DNA of 64,000 bases. Source: Belnapia arida (GTDB lineage Bacteria > Pseudomonadota > Alphaproteobacteria > Acetobacterales > Acetobacteraceae). Both the position numbers and the translations under genes were made by a program. Below the pieces are notes generated by a model. That model saw only the letters and a list, made by a program, of their open reading frames with translations. It had not been told where the DNA came from and did no database searches. Shown here in pieces: positions 16,472 through 24,683 of this stretch (position 1 is its first letter; the number at the start of each line of letters is the position of its first letter). Location of the stretch: assembly GCF_016773205.1 (NCBI RefSeq), contig NZ_JAETWB010000001.1, positions 1,054,001-1,118,000 on the forward strand, given 5' to 3'.

Positions 16472-16488
16472 CGGCCTCGTTTCCCTAC

Positions 16489-17247
16489 TCAGTGGCTGAA
16501 GCGCCGCGTGCCGCCATCCACATGGATGACCTGCCCGGTGATGTAGCGCGCCAGCGGCGAGGCAAGGAAGACGGCGAGCACCGCCAGATCCTCCGGCTGG
16601 CCAATATAGCCCGCCGGCACCTCCCGCTCCGCCCAGGCGCGCCGGGATTCCTCCGTCGGCATCACCCGCAGGTCGATCTGCTCGGAGCGCAAGCGACCGG
16701 GCGGGATGGAGTTCACAGTGATCCCGTCCCGCCCCACCTGCCGGGACAATGCCTTGGCCCAGATATGCGTGGCGCCGTTCGGCGCGTTGGCCGGGTTCAC
16801 GTTGTGCGGCTCGTCCTGCCCGGTGAGGTTGATGATGCGCCCGAAGCCGGCCGCCTGCATGGCCGGCACCAGCGCATGGGAGAGGCGCCGGGCGGCGTGG
16901 AAGTTGAGCTCCATCGCCTCCTGCCACACCGCGTCGTCACCGAGTTCGCCCGCCGGCTGCGGCCGGCTGCCGCCAGCATTGTTGACCAGGATGTCGCAGC
17001 GTCCGAACCGCCCGAGCACCGCATCGCGGATGCGCGGCGCCGCCGTCGCATCCGTCACGTCCTCGGTGAGGAGAAGCGGCTCTGCCGTTGCCGGCAACTC
17101 CGCGGCCAGGCTTTCCAGCAGCGCCCGCCGCCGGGCCAGGATGGCGAGCCGGCATCCTTCCTTCGCCAGCATCGCCGCGATGCAGCGCCCCAGCCCCGCC
17201 GAGGCGCCGGTGACGAGGGCGACATGCCCGGCCAATTGCAGATCCAT
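16489..17247 (-). CDS. SDR oxidoreductase lacking the catalytic tyrosine
   Basis: The 252-residue protein has a good cofactor half (TGASAGLGR, NNAGG) and the usual C-terminal VDGGTRRF. The active-site segment is unusual: the expected Y-x-x-x-K reads HIWAK, so His replaces Tyr, and the catalytic Ser position is Thr (NLTGQDEP). I recall a subfamily with a similar HxWAKGLSR pattern, so this may be a real variant and not decay. The gene follows a T-rich terminator of the tct operon and is followed by the heme-oxygenase gene on the same strand. Substrate unknown. Confidence 0.8.
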   Translation of the reverse strand: MDLQLAGHVALVTGASAGLGRCIAAMLAKEGCRLAILARRRALLESLAAELPATAEPLLLTEDVTDATAAPRIRDAVLGRFGRCDILVNNAGGSRPQPAGELGDDAVWQEAMELNFHAARRLSHALVPAMQAAGFGRIINLTGQDEPHNVNPANAPNGATHIWAKALSRQVGRDGITVNSIPPGRLRSEQIDLRVMPTEESRRAWAEREVPAGYIGQPEDLAVLAVFLASPLARYITGQVIHVDGGTRRFSH

Positions 17248-17294
17248 CGCTCGTCCCTTTTCGCATCCCGGCCGGAGCCTGCGTCCCCGGCGCG

Positions 17295-17330
17295 CAAAAG
17301 AAAAGCCGCCCCAGTCTCCTGGGGCGGCTT
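17295..17330 (-). terminator. Intrinsic terminator of the tctCBA operon
   Basis: A perfect 12-bp stem (AAGCCGCCCCAG / CTGGGGCGGCTT, 4-nt loop) lies 22 bp after the tctA stop. Read on the minus strand it is followed by TTTTCTTTTG, the classic U-tract. It is the clearest rho-independent terminator in the window and separates the tct operon from the downstream SDR gene. Confidence 0.9.
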
Positions 17331-17352
17331 CGGCAGGGGGCGGGCAGGGCGG

Positions 17353-18852
17353 TCAGCCGGTGAGGGCGGCTTCCTTGCCCTTCCGCAGGTTCGGCAGCAG
17401 CATGGCGGCCAGGGCGATGGCTCCGATGGCCAGCATGCTGGCGCTGATCGGACGTTCGATGAACACCATGACGTCGCCGCGCGAGAGCAGCATGGCGCGC
17501 CGCAGATGCTCTTCCATCATCGGGCCAAGCACAAAGCCGATCAGCATCGGCGCCGGCTCCAGCTTCAGTTTGTTGCACATGTAGCCGAACACGGCGAAAA
17601 TGATGGTCGAGTACACGTCGAAGACGTTGTTGTTCACGCTGTAGGCGCCGATGCAGCAGAACACCAGGATCGCCGGATAGAGGAACTTGTAGGGAACCTG
17701 AAGCAGCTTCACCCACATGCCGATCATCGGGAGGTTGATGATCAGCAGCATCACATTGCCGATCCACATCGAGGCGATGAGGCCCCAGAACAGGTCGGGC
17801 TGGGCCTCTACCATCCGCGGGCCGGGCTGGATGCCCTGGATGATCAGCGCGCCGACCATGAGCGCCATGACAGCATTGGCCGGGATGCCCAAGGTCAGCA
17901 GCGGGATGAAGCTCGTCTGCGCCGCCGCGTTGTTGGCCGCCTCGGGTCCGGCCACGCCCTCGATGGCGCCGGTGCCGAAGAGGTGCCGGTTCTTCGAAAC
18001 CTTCCGCTCCATCATGTAGGAGCCGAAGGACGACAGGGCCGCGCCGCCGCCAGGTAGGATGCCGAGCACCGTGCCGACCATGGTGCCGCGCAGGGTCGAG
18101 GGCGTGGCGCGACGGAGTTCTTCGCGCGTCAGCCAGAGGCTGCCGACCTCGGTCTTGAGGACGCTGCGGGCCTCAGGCTTCTCGAGGTTGAGAATGATCT
18201 CGGCGATGCCGAACATGCCCATCGCCAATGCGACGAAGCTGATGCCGTCGGAGAGTTCGGGGATGCCGAAGGTGAAGCGTTGCTGGCCGGTCTGCACGTC
18301 GGTGCCGACCAGCCCGAGGGCGACGCCGAACACCACCATCCCGATCGACTTCACGACGGAGCCCTGGGCAAGGACGGCCGAGATGATGAGGCCGAGCAGC
18401 ATGAGCGAGAAGTAATCCGCGGGCCCGAAGGACAGCGCCACCGATGTCAGCAACGGCCCCGACCCGGCGACCACGATGGTGGCTACCGTGCCGGCAAAGA
18501 AGGAGGACAGCGCCGAGGTGGCCAGCGCCGCGCCCGCCCGGCCGTTCCGGGCCATCTTGTAGCCCTCAAGCGTGGTCACGACCGAACTGATTTCACCAGG
18601 CAGGTTCAGCAGGATCGCCGTGGTCGATCCGCCATACTGGGCGCCGTAATAGATGCCTGCCAGCATGATGATGGCCGTGGTTGCCGGCTGGCCGAAGGTG
18701 ATCGGCAGCAGCAGCGAGATGGTGGCGACGGGCCCGATGCCCGGCAGCACGCCGATGGCGGTGCCGATCAGGGCGCCGATCAGCGCGAACAGCAGGTTGT
18801 TGACGCTGAGCGCGACGCTGAAGCCGTGCGCCAGATTACCTAGGATGTCCAT
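17353..18852 (-). CDS. Tripartite tricarboxylate transporter large permease (TctA)
   Basis: The 499-residue polytopic protein has the two conserved TctA signatures: GTAIGVLPGIGPVATISLLLP near residue 30 and GGGAALSSFGSYMMERK near residue 270, together with YYGAQYGGSTTAILLNLPG. It forms the membrane channel of a TTT system with the TctB-like protein encoded 30 bp upstream and the Bug protein at the head of the operon. Direction of transport is inward, coupled to Na+ or H+. Substrate unknown; the divergent catabolic operon may show what is imported. Confidence 0.95.
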   Translation of the reverse strand: MDILGNLAHGFSVALSVNNLLFALIGALIGTAIGVLPGIGPVATISLLLPITFGQPATTAIIMLAGIYYGAQYGGSTTAILLNLPGEISSVVTTLEGYKMARNGRAGAALATSALSSFFAGTVATIVVAGSGPLLTSVALSFGPADYFSLMLLGLIISAVLAQGSVVKSIGMVVFGVALGLVGTDVQTGQQRFTFGIPELSDGISFVALAMGMFGIAEIILNLEKPEARSVLKTEVGSLWLTREELRRATPSTLRGTMVGTVLGILPGGGAALSSFGSYMMERKVSKNRHLFGTGAIEGVAGPEAANNAAAQTSFIPLLTLGIPANAVMALMVGALIIQGIQPGPRMVEAQPDLFWGLIASMWIGNVMLLIINLPMIGMWVKLLQVPYKFLYPAILVFCCIGAYSVNNNVFDVYSTIIFAVFGYMCNKLKLEPAPMLIGFVLGPMMEEHLRRAMLLSRGDVMVFIERPISASMLAIGAIALAAMLLPNLRKGKEAALTG

Positions 18853-18882
18853 GACCGTTGCGTGTCCCTTCCCGGCTTCTGG

Positions 18883-19488
18883 TCAGTATTGAAGCGGCCA
18901 GACGGCCACGCGGATGTCGAGCTGCTTGATGAAGATCCACCAGCACATCGCCAGCAGAAAGATCGTGATGCCAAGCACGCCGAGCGGCCGCGCGCGGTGC
19001 TCGGGCTCGGCCAGGCAGGCGATGCCGATGGTCGCGGCCAGCGACAGCATCAGCCCACCTTTTTCAAGCAGGAGGCAGAAGGCGCACATCGCCGCGCAGA
19101 TGAAGGCCAGGAGCCGCCAGCCGGCTGCATAAGCGAGGACCAGGAACCCCGCGAGCATGCCGAGGCCGAGCGAACCGTACGAGCTTTCGAAGAACGAGCT
19201 GAGATAGGGCGCGGCCAACCCGACGGCGGTGCCGACGATGATCGAGATGATCAGCATCGAGGCGTCGAGCCCGGTCCACTTCTCCAGCGGATCCGGACCG
19301 TTGAAGAAGGCCAGCGCGAGCACGATGGTGCCGAGGCCCATCTGGGCCCAGAACACGAGCATGGGCATGTAGCCCGGGCCCATGCGTCGGGCACTGCCGA
19401 GCGAGTGGTCGCCGTTCAGCCAGAGTCCCGTGGCAGCGATCAGGATGAGCAACACCCCTGAAGCAACATCCTTGGCATTGATTTTCAT
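18883..19488 (-). CDS. Tripartite tricarboxylate transporter small permease (TctB)
   Basis: The 201-residue protein has four to five membrane helices and the family's GPGYMPMLVFWAQMGLG segment near residue 38, after a first helix in GVLLILIAATGLWL. I start at MKINAKDVASG, which has the usual short polar N-terminus; codons before it would add a basic tail. It sits between the TctC and TctA genes and helps assemble the permease. Confidence 0.9.
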   Translation of the reverse strand: MKINAKDVASGVLLILIAATGLWLNGDHSLGSARRMGPGYMPMLVFWAQMGLGTIVLALAFFNGPDPLEKWTGLDASMLIISIIVGTAVGLAAPYLSSFFESSYGSLGLGMLAGFLVLAYAAGWRLLAFICAAMCAFCLLLEKGGLMLSLAATIGIACLAEPEHRARPLGVLGITIFLLAMCWWIFIKQLDIRVAVWPLQY

Positions 19489-19616
19489 GCGGCGACCCTT
19501 CCCGGCTCCCAACCTGCCGGGACTGGCCCGGCATTACCCCAACTTGAATCGTGCAACGACAACCCTACCGGACGCTCCCGGTCAAGCCGGGTCGCCCTGC
19601 AATTCCCTGCCTCGCG

Positions 19617-20588
19617 CTACTCGACGCGGGCGCCGGATGCCTGCACGATCGGCGCCCATCGCGCCACCTCCCCGGCGATGAACTCCGCGTAGGCGGCAGG
19701 CGAAAGCGGGCTCACAAGACCGCCAAGCTCGGCGAAGCGCCGCTGTGTGGCCGGCTCCGCCAGCACGGCATTGATCTCCCGGTTCAGCCTCCCGGTCACC
19801 GCCGGCGGCAGGCCGGCCGGGCCGGAGATGCCGAACCAGGAATTGCTGACGAGATCGACACCTTGCTCGCGGAAGGTCGGCAGCGCTGGGAAGCCCGGAT
19901 GCCGCGCCGCCGACGCCACCGCCATGCCGCGCACCGCGCCCCCACGGAGATGGCCCGACGCGCTCGGCAGGCTGTCCGACATCATCGGCACCACATCGGC
20001 GATGACATCCGTCATGGCCGGCCCGGCACCGCGATAGGGAACATGGTTCACCCGCGCCCCGGTCACCTGGCCGAACTGCACGATGAGGAGATGGTTGGAG
20101 GAGCCCGAGCCTGATGAGGCGACGTCAAGTCCCCTTGGCTGCTCACGCGACAGCCGCACCACCTCGGCGAGGCCGCGCGGTGCGAAGTGCGGGTTGGCGA
20201 CGAAGACCGAGGGCGTCTCGATCAGCAGGGCGATATGGGTGAAGTCGCGCAGGGGATGGTAGCGCAGTTCGCGATAGAGCGAGGGCGCGATGGCATGGCT
20301 GGCGATGTTGGAGACGACGAGGGTGAGCCCGTCCGGCGCCGCCTGCGCCACCTGTGCGGCACCGAGCGTCGATCCCGCCCCCGGCTTGTTCTCGACGACA
20401 ACCGGCTGACCGAGCCGGGCACCCAGCCCCTGGGCGACGAGCCGCGCGGCGAGGTCGGTGGTGCCGCCCGGGGCGAAAGGCACGACCAGGCGGATCGGCT
20501 GAGCCGGCCACGAGGTTTCGGCGTGCGCGATCGCGGGCAGCGCCGCGATGACGGCGCCGCCGGCGAGCCAGGCTCGGCGCGGCAGCAT
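19617..20588 (-). CDS. Bug-family (TctC) binding protein of the TTT system
   Basis: The 323-residue periplasmic protein has a strong GGAGGAG ribosome site before MLPRRAWLAGGAVIAALP and probable cleavage after AHAE. Bug motifs are clear: RLVVPFAPGGTTDLAAR, VENKPGAGSTLGA, VNHVPYRGAGPAMTDV and PGFPALPTF. As the first gene of tctC-tctB-tctA it delivers the ligand to the permease. A 128-bp gap before tctB, with only a weak 5-bp hairpin, may allow higher expression of this subunit. The 164-bp region upstream is shared with the divergent amidohydrolase operon. Confidence 0.92.
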   Translation of the reverse strand: MLPRRAWLAGGAVIAALPAIAHAETSWPAQPIRLVVPFAPGGTTDLAARLVAQGLGARLGQPVVVENKPGAGSTLGAAQVAQAAPDGLTLVVSNIASHAIAPSLYRELRYHPLRDFTHIALLIETPSVFVANPHFAPRGLAEVVRLSREQPRGLDVASSGSGSSNHLLIVQFGQVTGARVNHVPYRGAGPAMTDVIADVVPMMSDSLPSASGHLRGGAVRGMAVASAARHPGFPALPTFREQGVDLVSNSWFGISGPAGLPPAVTGRLNREINAVLAEPATQRRFAELGGLVSPLSPAAYAEFIAGEVARWAPIVQASGARVE

Positions 20589-20752
20589 CCCGGGCGTCTC
20601 CTCCCTTTGGATCGCGCTGCGTATCGCATGACGAGAGGATGGCGGGCAAGCCACGCATCCTGTGCTGCACTGCGGCAAAATCCTCGCCACGGCTTGCGGC
20701 AGCGCCACTTTGCCCCGATCCTCGACGCACGCTTCCCGACAGGATCCTCGCC

Positions 20753-21940
20753 ATGGCCGCCTCACCCCGCCCCAACGATCCCGAGACCGCGATCCGGGAG
20801 GCGGTCGCGGCGCTGGAGCCACGGCTGCTCGAGATCCGGCGCGACATCCATGCTCATCCCGAACTTGCCTTCGAGGAGGTGCGCACCAGCGGCATCGTCG
20901 CTGCGGAACTTGCCCGCATGGGCATCGCGCACCGAACCGGCATCGGGCGCACCGGCGTGGTCGGCGTGATCGAGGGGGGCCGCCCCGGCCCGACGCTCGC
21001 CATCCGCGCCGACATGGATGCCCTGCCGATCCACGAGATGACCGGCTTGCCGTTCGCCAGCACGGTCGATGGAAAGATGCATGCCTGCGGCCATGACATC
21101 CACACGACGACGCTGCTCGGTGCCGCGGAAGTCCTGAAGGACATGGCCCCGCAGCTCGCCGGCCGCGTCGTCCTCGTCTTCCAGCCGGCCGAGGAGGCGC
21201 TCGGCGGCGCCGCCGAGATGGTGAAGGACGGCGTGCTGGACGGCGTCGACATGGCGCTCGGCTTCCACAACCATCCAGACATGCCGGCCGGCCAGTTCGG
21301 CTACTGCCGCGGCTCGACGCTGGCGGCCGCCGACCGCTTCGACCTCGTCATCCAGGGCAAGTCGGGCCATGCCGCTCATCCGGACAAGGCCGTCGATCCG
21401 ATCGTCGCCGCCAGCGCCTTCATCGCGCAGGCGCAGACCGTCATCAGCCGCGAGCTCGACCCGCTGATGCCGGGCGTCGTCACCATCGGCATGATCCATG
21501 GCGGCACCGCGCCCAACATCATCCCGGAGACGGTGGAGCTGCGCGGCACCGTCCGCACCTTGCATCATGCGGCGCGTGATGTCGCGGAGGCCGGGCTGAA
21601 GCGCCTCGCGGCCGGGCTTGAGGCCATGCATCGCGTCCAATGCACGCTGAGCTATCGCCGCGGCGTGCCGCCCCTGGTCAATGCCGACAGCGTGCTCGAC
21701 CCGGCCATCGCCTCCGTCCGCCGCCAGTTCGGCGATGTCGTGGTTGAGGGCCGCCCCAGCATGGGCGCCGAGGATTTCGCCGAGTTCGCCGAGCGCGTCC
21801 CGGCCTTCCAGCTCCGCATCGGCAGCGGCGCGCCCGGCCGGCACGATCATCTGCACAATGACCGCTACCAGCCCGACGAGCGTTGCATCGGCCTCGGCGC
21901 CCAGGCGCTGACCCGCATCGCGCTGGACATGCTGGCGTGA
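20753..21940 (+). CDS. M20D amidohydrolase (hippurate/N-acyl-amino-acid hydrolase type)
   Basis: The 395-residue cytoplasmic metallohydrolase has the M20D order of ligands: HPELAFEE, RADMDALPI, HACGHDIHTTTLLG (Cys and His ligands) and FQPAEE (catalytic Glu), with SGHAAHPDKAVDP in the lid and HLHNDRYQPDE near the end. It hydrolyses an amide bond in N-acylated amino acids or auxin-like conjugates. It is the first gene of a tightly coupled five-gene operon facing the tctCBA operon, so its substrate may be what that system imports. AGGA lies before the ATG. Confidence 0.92.
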   Translation: MAASPRPNDPETAIREAVAALEPRLLEIRRDIHAHPELAFEEVRTSGIVAAELARMGIAHRTGIGRTGVVGVIEGGRPGPTLAIRADMDALPIHEMTGLPFASTVDGKMHACGHDIHTTTLLGAAEVLKDMAPQLAGRVVLVFQPAEEALGGAAEMVKDGVLDGVDMALGFHNHPDMPAGQFGYCRGSTLAAADRFDLVIQGKSGHAAHPDKAVDPIVAASAFIAQAQTVISRELDPLMPGVVTIGMIHGGTAPNIIPETVELRGTVRTLHHAARDVAEAGLKRLAAGLEAMHRVQCTLSYRRGVPPLVNADSVLDPAIASVRRQFGDVVVEGRPSMGAEDFAEFAERVPAFQLRIGSGAPGRHDHLHNDRYQPDERCIGLGAQALTRIALDMLA

Positions 21941-22710
21941 CCCACCGCATCGCCGAGCTGGCGGCGCCCGAAGTCGCCGAGCGGCTGGGGCAGGGGGCCT
22001 GCGCCATCCTGCCCATGGGCAGCCTCGAGACCCATGGGCCTCAGGCGCCAATGGGCGACTTCCTGCTCGCCGAGGCGCTGGCCGACCGCATCGCCGCCGG
22101 AACCGGCTCGCTGGTCCTCCCCTCCATCCCCTTCGGTGGCGAGGACTACTTCGGCATGGTCCCCGGCGGCATCGTGCTCACCCCCGGCCTGCTCCAGGCG
22201 GTGGTGGAGGAGGTCTGCGGCAACCTGATCCGTACCGGCTGCCGCCGCATCCTCATCCTCAACGGCCATGCCGGTTCCATCGCGCCGGTCGATGCCGCCA
22301 CGCGCGGCCTCCGCCGCAGGCATGGGGTGGTGATCCCCACGCTGCATCTCTGGCGCATAGCCGGCGCGCTCCATGCCGAGCTCGGCGGCAGCACGGCGAG
22401 CCTTGGCCATGGCGGCGACCCGGTCTGGTCCGTCGCCCTGCATCTCCGCCCCGATCTCTGCCAGCCAGAGCGCGCCCGCGCCCGGCAGCCGGCGGGCACC
22501 GTCCTCGGCCAGCCCATCGCCAGTTTCGGCACGATCCGCCTGGCCGGCGTCGAGGTCGCGGTGCCGACCGAGGTGGAGGAGGTCGCTCCCGGCGGCGTCG
22601 CCTGCGCCGACAGCCGCCCCGGCAATGCCGGGCACGGCGCCCGCCTTGGCGCTAGGCTGGTCGAGGCCGGCATCGCCGCCGTCGCTGCGCTCAAGGACGC
22701 CAGGGCGTGA
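21937..22710 (+). CDS. Creatininase-fold amidohydrolase
   Basis: The 257-residue enzyme has the creatininase/mycofactocin-MftE metal site: PMGSLETHGPQAPMGDF (Glu, His and Asp ligands) and NGHAGS (His). VPTEVEEVAPGGVACADSRPGNA forms the C-terminal part, where most creatininases show a GVxGDPxxA-like turn. Family members open cyclic amides or cleave C-terminal peptide bonds. It starts at GTG overlapping the upstream stop in GTGA, so translation is probably coupled. Creatinine itself need not be the substrate. Confidence 0.87.
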   Translation: MTHRIAELAAPEVAERLGQGACAILPMGSLETHGPQAPMGDFLLAEALADRIAAGTGSLVLPSIPFGGEDYFGMVPGGIVLTPGLLQAVVEEVCGNLIRTGCRRILILNGHAGSIAPVDAATRGLRRRHGVVIPTLHLWRIAGALHAELGGSTASLGHGGDPVWSVALHLRPDLCQPERARARQPAGTVLGQPIASFGTIRLAGVEVAVPTEVEEVAPGGVACADSRPGNAGHGARLGARLVEAGIAAVAALKDARA

Positions 22711-23699
22711 AGGTCTGCGTCTTCGGCGCCGGCGCCATCGGCGGCCATGTCGCCGCCCGCCTGGCCAAGGGCGGCGCCGATGTCTCGGTCGTCGCCCGCG
22801 GTGCCAACCTCGCCGCCATCGAGGCACGCGGCCTCACCGTCCACGCCCCGGACGGCACGCTCCATTGTCGCCCCCGCGCCAGCGCCGACCCGGCCTCGCT
22901 CGGCCCGCAGGATGCGGTGGTCGTCACCACCAAGGCTCCCGCCCTGCCGAGCGTCGCCGCCGCCATCGCCCCGCTGCTCGGGCCGGAGACGCCGGTCGCC
23001 TTCGTCATGAACGGCATCCCCTGGTGGTACAATGACGCAACGGCGCGGGATGGGCAGACGCTGCCGGCCCTCGACCCGGGCGACGCGCTCCGCCAAGCCA
23101 TCGGCATCCCGCGCACCATCGGGGGCGTGGTCTACTCCGCCTGCGAGGTCACCGAGCCCGGCGTCGTCGAGGTCGAGACCAGCGACGGCCGCGTCATCTT
23201 CGGCGAGGTCGATGGCCGCATCTCGCCGCGCGCCCAGGCCCTTTCCGCCGCCATCGCCGCCGGCGGCCTGCCCTCGCCGGTGGTGCCCGACATCCGCCAG
23301 GCGGTCTGGCAAAAGCTGCTCGGCAACCTCGTCAGCGGCCCGCTCTGCATTCTGACGCGCTCCTGCATGCAGGACACGCTGCTGAGCCCCGAGACGCGGG
23401 AGACGGCCATTCGCATGGCCGAGGAGGTCACCGCCATCGCCGCCGCCGAGGGTTGGCCCATCCCCGGCGACGCACCCGCTGCGCGCATCGCCCGTTCGGC
23501 CAGGCTTCGCCACAAGCCTTCCATCCTGCAGGACCTCGAGGCCGGGCGGATGATGGAGGTGGAGGCAATGCTCCGCGCGCCCCTGCGGATCGCCCGTGAG
23601 GCCGGTGTCGCGGTGCCGACTCTCGCCCTGATGGTGGCGCTGGCGACCCGCGCCGCCATCGCCGCCGGGCTCTACACCCCGACCGAGGACGCTGCATGA
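22707..23699 (+). CDS. Ketopantoate-reductase-family dehydrogenase, paralogue 1
   Basis: The 330-residue protein has a Rossmann start (MKVCVFGAGAIGGHVAARL), TTKAPAL with the conserved Lys, and a C-terminal domain with WQKLLGNLVSGPLCILTR in which the Lys aligns with the catalytic Lys of PanE. The NGIPWWY motif marks a subfamily found in catabolic operons, not pantothenate synthesis. It starts at GTG in a GTGA overlap. It probably reduces or oxidises a 2-oxo/2-hydroxy acid formed by the upstream hydrolases. It is closely related to the next gene. Confidence 0.88.
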   Translation: MKVCVFGAGAIGGHVAARLAKGGADVSVVARGANLAAIEARGLTVHAPDGTLHCRPRASADPASLGPQDAVVVTTKAPALPSVAAAIAPLLGPETPVAFVMNGIPWWYNDATARDGQTLPALDPGDALRQAIGIPRTIGGVVYSACEVTEPGVVEVETSDGRVIFGEVDGRISPRAQALSAAIAAGGLPSPVVPDIRQAVWQKLLGNLVSGPLCILTRSCMQDTLLSPETRETAIRMAEEVTAIAAAEGWPIPGDAPAARIARSARLRHKPSILQDLEAGRMMEVEAMLRAPLRIAREAGVAVPTLALMVALATRAAIAAGLYTPTEDAA

Positions 23700-24682
23700 G
23701 GATCTGCATCTACGGGCCCGGCGCCATCGGCGGGCATCTCGCCGGCCGGCTGGCCGAAGGCGGCGCTGAGGTCTCGGTCGTCGCCCGCGGCGCCCAGCTT
23801 GCCGCCATCCGGGAGCGCGGCCTGACCGTCCGCCTGCCGGACCGCACGATCGAATGCCGCCCGACGGCCGCTGCCGACCCGGCCGATCTGGGACCGCAGG
23901 ATGCCGTCGTCGTCTGCACCAAGGTCCCGGCCCTGGCCGGCGTCGCCCGCGCCATCGCCCCGCTGCTCGGGCCGGAGACGCCGGTCGCCTTCGTCACCAA
24001 CGGCATCCCCTGGTGGTACTTCGCCCATCATGGCGGGCCGGAGGAGGGCCAGCGCGTGCCTGAGGCCGATCCGGGCGATGTGGTCTGGAAGGCCATCGGC
24101 CCGGCGCGGGCCATCGGCGGCGTGGTCTATTCCGCCTGCTCCGTACCGGAGCCCGGCGTCATCGAGGTCACCAGCAAGTCGAGCAAGCTGATCCTCGGCG
24201 AGCCGGACGGTTCCCGCAGCCCACGCGCCATGGCGCTGGCCGGCGCCTTCAAGCAGGGCGGCCTGCCCTGCAGCGTCGCCGGGGACATCCGCACCGATGT
24301 CTGGGCCAAGCTGCTGAACAACCTCTCCAACGGCCCCTTCTGCATCCTCACCCGCCGCAACATGCAGGACACCTTCCGCGATGCCACCGTCCGCACCGCG
24401 GCGGTCGAGGTGGTGAAGGAGGGCCTCGCCATCGCCGCCGCCATGGGCCGCCCGGTCGGCGGCGCGGCGGAGGAGAGGATCAATCTCTCGGCCGACATCC
24501 CGCACAAGCCTTCCATCCTGCAGGACCTTGAGGCGGGCCGGCCGATGGAGGTGGATGCGCTGTTCCAGGCGCCGCTCCGCCTGGCCCGGGAGCGTGGCGT
24601 GCCGGCGCCGACGCTGGAGCTGATCGTCGCCATGGCGGCCCAGGCCGCCGAAGCCGCCGGCCTCTACCGCCAGGAGGGGTGA
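23696..24682 (+). CDS. Ketopantoate-reductase-family dehydrogenase, paralogue 2
   Basis: The 328-residue protein aligns with the upstream gene over its full length: MRICIYGPGAIGGHLAGRL, CTKVPALAGVARAIAPLLG, NGIPWWYF, and WAKLLNNLSNGPFCILTRRNMQDTF with the catalytic Lys. The two therefore arose by tandem duplication and have since diverged mostly in the substrate half. An ATGA overlap couples it to paralogue 1. Retention of both copies suggests two related substrates, stereoisomers, or a heterodimer; sequence alone cannot decide. Confidence 0.88.
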   Translation: MRICIYGPGAIGGHLAGRLAEGGAEVSVVARGAQLAAIRERGLTVRLPDRTIECRPTAAADPADLGPQDAVVVCTKVPALAGVARAIAPLLGPETPVAFVTNGIPWWYFAHHGGPEEGQRVPEADPGDVVWKAIGPARAIGGVVYSACSVPEPGVIEVTSKSSKLILGEPDGSRSPRAMALAGAFKQGGLPCSVAGDIRTDVWAKLLNNLSNGPFCILTRRNMQDTFRDATVRTAAVEVVKEGLAIAAAMGRPVGGAAEERINLSADIPHKPSILQDLEAGRPMEVDALFQAPLRLARERGVPAPTLELIVAMAAQAAEAAGLYRQEG

Positions 24683-24683
24683 G

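Noticed and set aside
21937-22710. Creatinine degradation
   Set aside because: No creatinase or sarcosine oxidase nearby; the fold is shared by many amidases, so substrate was left open.
23696-24682. panE for pantothenate synthesis
   Set aside because: Both copies have the NGIPWWY subfamily motif and sit in a degradative operon with no panB/panC; no symbol was given.
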